Assembly: GCA_009781815.1 (NCBI GenBank)
Contig: WQVB01000057.1
Location: 1-7,448 of the forward strand
Reading direction: 5' to 3'
From: Defluviitaleaceae bacterium
Lineage (GTDB): Bacteria; Bacillota; Clostridia; Lachnospirales; WRAX01
DNA length: 7,448 nucleotides
Part shown: piece by piece, positions 5,627-7,448 of the stretch
How positions within the stretch are numbered: position 1 is the stretch's first letter
Layout of the letters: each line of letters opens with the position of its first letter
The notes under the pieces: model-generated
What the model saw: only the letters and a program-made list of their open reading frames with translations
What the model was told of the DNA's origin: nothing
Databases searched by the model: none
Position numbers and translations under genes: made by a program

Positions 5627-7285
5627 TTAACCCCTAGCATTACGCAACTCCTTAGCCGCCTCCAAGGTAATGTCCGTTATTTGAGACCCGCCTATCAAAC
5701 GGGCAATCTCTTTAAGCGTTCCATCTTCATCAAGCTTGTTGACGCTAGTTGTGGTTCTATCATCTTGAGTGGCTTTTTCTATTAAAAAGTTAGCATCACC
5801 CATGGCGGCTATTTGCGGCAGGTGGGTTATGCACAATATTTGGTGAGTTTTGCCCAAGAGAGAAAGTTTCTTAGCCACCTGACCAGCCACCCTACCGCTT
5901 ATGCCTGTGTCGATTTCATCAAAAATAAATGTCTCCATATTGTCAAAGCCTGCAAGAGCAACCTTTAAAGCCAGCATGGTTCTCGACATCTCCCCACCAG
6001 ATGCCACGCTAGATAAAGGAGCCAGCGGCTGCCCTTTGTTGGCAGATATCATAAACTGTGCCTTGTCAAAACCATCTTTGCCAAACTCACGGCTACGTTC
6101 AATCTCCATTTCAAAGGTGGCGTTTTCCATGCCTAGCTCTTTAAGGGTGCTTTCGATTTGCACACACAGCCTGCTTGCCGCCTCTTTACGAGTTTTTGAC
6201 ATTACCAAGCAAGTTTTACCAATCTCTTTCTTTAGAGCCTCTTTTTGAGCATCTAGCCTATCTAGCTCTTGCTGGCTATTTTCAAAGGCATATATTTTTT
6301 GCTCTATATGCCCTTTATGAGCGATTATTTGGTCAATACCCATTTTATATTTTTGCTTTAGGCGATACAAAGCATCAAGGCGAGCTTCTATTTTATCAAG
6401 CTCTAAAGGGTCATGGTTTAGCCTTTCTTGATACTTAACAAAACCTTTGCCCATAGCACGTATTTGCTCTTGCAACATAGATATCTCAGCCAAAGCACCC
6501 TCTTGCTCGGTGTCTATTTGAGAGATATTTTTAACAAGGGCATTGGCCTTTTGTATGTTCCCGACAATATCCCCCTGCCCATAAAACAAATTAACCAAAG
6601 CCTCAACATTTTTCGCCGTTTTTTCAAAATGAGATAGCACAGCCCTGCGAGAGGTCAACTCTTCTTCCTCCCCAGCCTTTACATCAGCTTTTTGCAGCTC
6701 TTCAAGTTGAAATTCATAAAAATCTATATCTTTGCCATCTTCTTCGGTTAAATCTTTTATCTTCTTAACAATATCCTTATATTCGCCTATCATGCTGCCA
6801 AGCTGCTCTTTGGGGCTTGCCAGCTCTTCTTGACAAAAGCGGTCAAGTAGCTTTATATGCTTTGCAGGGTCAAGCAGGGTTTGATGCTCATGCTGCCCAA
6901 AAATATCAATCAAACAAGCCGCCACATTCCGCATAATACCAACAGGCACGGTTTTGCCGTTTACTTTGCAAACAGACTTGCCTGCAGAGCTATAAGAGCG
7001 ATGCAAAAGCACCCCATTATCTTCATCTATATCAATATCAAGGCTTTTTATTTGCCTTATATTCTCCTCATTGGCTATCACAAAAAAGGCCTCAACAACA
7101 GCCACATCCGCACCTTTTCGGAGGATGTCTCGGCTGGCCTTGCCCCCTAAAACAAAATTTATAGAGTCAATTAAAATAGACTTGCCAGCACCAGTCTCAC
7201 CAGCAAGAATATTAAGACCTTGGGTAAAGTCCACCCAGACCTCTTCAATCAACGCCATATTTTTCACCTTTAATTGCTCAAGCAT
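5627..7285 (-). CDS. recN: DNA repair protein RecN
   Basis: SMC-like ATPase that acts early in double-strand-break repair, gathering DNA ends ahead of RecA. The product is 552 residues, the usual size. The N-terminal ATPase half has the family start MLEQLKVKNMALIEE, Walker A GETGAGKS (29-36) and the FGQHEHQ segment (129-135). The middle, about 150-380, is a charged coiled coil. The C-terminal half has the ABC signature SSVASGGEMSRTMLALK (425-441), Walker B TFIFDEIDTGISG (452-464) and the H-loop CITHLPQIAAMGD (485-497; H488). All catalytic motifs are intact. It starts 4 bases after the nadK stop, with no strong ribosome site (only AAGAAAG further up), so translation probably depends on coupling to nadK. 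Behind it are 188 non-coding bases and then rimO. No SOS box was seen at its 5' end, which lies inside the nadK transcript. Confidence 0.97.
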   Translation of the reverse strand: MLEQLKVKNMALIEEVWVDFTQGLNILAGETGAGKSILIDSINFVLGGKASRDILRKGADVAVVEAFFVIANEENIRQIKSLDIDIDEDNGVLLHRSYSSAGKSVCKVNGKTVPVGIMRNVAACLIDIFGQHEHQTLLDPAKHIKLLDRFCQEELASPKEQLGSMIGEYKDIVKKIKDLTEEDGKDIDFYEFQLEELQKADVKAGEEEELTSRRAVLSHFEKTAKNVEALVNLFYGQGDIVGNIQKANALVKNISQIDTEQEGALAEISMLQEQIRAMGKGFVKYQERLNHDPLELDKIEARLDALYRLKQKYKMGIDQIIAHKGHIEQKIYAFENSQQELDRLDAQKEALKKEIGKTCLVMSKTRKEAASRLCVQIESTLKELGMENATFEMEIERSREFGKDGFDKAQFMISANKGQPLAPLSSVASGGEMSRTMLALKVALAGFDNMETFIFDEIDTGISGRVAGQVAKKLSLLGKTHQILCITHLPQIAAMGDANFLIEKATQDDRTTTSVNKLDEDGTLKEIARLIGGSQITDITLEAAKELRNARG

Positions 7286-7289
7286 AGTT

Positions 7290-7448
7290 TTAAATCGACT
7301 TTCTTTTATCTCTAAAAGTTTTGTAAAAGCTTTGGTTGTGGGTGCGTATAATATTTGCCGTGTAGCCTGCAGCCTTTACCTTCACCTGCAAAGAGGCACA
7401 CCTGCCAACAAACTCCCCATCAAAAGAGATAGCCACCTCTTCTTTTTC
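7290..7448 (-). CDS. nadK: NAD kinase, C-terminal 52 residues (5' part outside window)
   Basis: NAD kinase phosphorylates NAD to NADP. Only the last 52 codons are present, ending with TAA at 7290-7292; the frame is open to the window edge. The visible protein has the pattern of the NadK C-terminus: a beta-strand and turn VAISFDGEF (5-13), a VKVKAAGYTANIIR stretch (22-35) and the closing helix NQSFYKTFRDK (38-48), comparable to the RxxFYxxLRxKL ending common in NadK. Position supports this, because nadK commonly lies just upstream of recN (often with argR between) in Gram-positive bacteria. The kinase active-site motifs (GGDGT, NE) lie outside the window, so activity cannot be judged. Confidence 0.82.
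   Translation of the reverse strand, partial: EKEEVAISFDGEFVGRCASLQVKVKAAGYTANIIRTHNQSFYKTFRDKRKSI

Noticed and set aside
5901..6248. Plus-strand open frame of 115 codons
   Set aside because: Antisense to the recN signature and Walker B region; it is open because of conserved recN codons and has no start signal of its own.

Overview
The window is a compact, single-strand block of core genes. Everything real is read on the minus strand, from right to left: nadK (3' end only), recN, rimO, pgsA, rmuC, recA, recX and thyA (5' part only). Long open frames on the plus strand are antisense shadows. Base composition is AT-rich by eye. Gene order (nadK-recN and rimO-pgsA-recA-recX) and the type of thymidylate synthase point to a Gram-positive, Clostridia-like member of the Bacillota. 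This assignment is inference from family knowledge; no database search was possible.

Layout from high to low coordinates: the last 52 codons of NAD kinase (7290-7448), then recN (5627-7285) after only 4 bases. A 188-base gap (5439-5626) follows. It holds a small hairpin next to the recN stop and a 102-bp element with near-perfect 30-bp inverted arms (5491-5592), each arm itself being a hairpin. Then comes a tightly packed run: rimO (4140-5438), pgsA (3602-4156, overlapping rimO by 17 bases), rmuC (2427-3611, overlapping pgsA by 10), recA (1232-2407, 19 bases after rmuC), recX (582-1235, sharing a GTGA overlap with recA) and thyA (1-568, 13 bases after recX and leaving the window). There is no gene-free stretch over 300 bases.

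The theme is genome maintenance: RecN (double-strand-break response), RecA (recombinase), RecX (RecA modulator), RmuC (nuclease-like protein linked to suppressing rearrangements) and ThyA (dTMP supply). These share a transcription unit with two housekeeping genes, RimO (ribosomal protein S12 modification) and PgsA (phosphatidylglycerol-phosphate synthesis). All look intact, with their key motifs present.

I found no undescribed defence, mobile or signalling system. The points most worth a second look are the inverted-repeat element, the local gene order (rmuC where many relatives have cinA; no argR between nadK and recN; no spoIVB/spo0A after recN), and the long charged tail of RecA.
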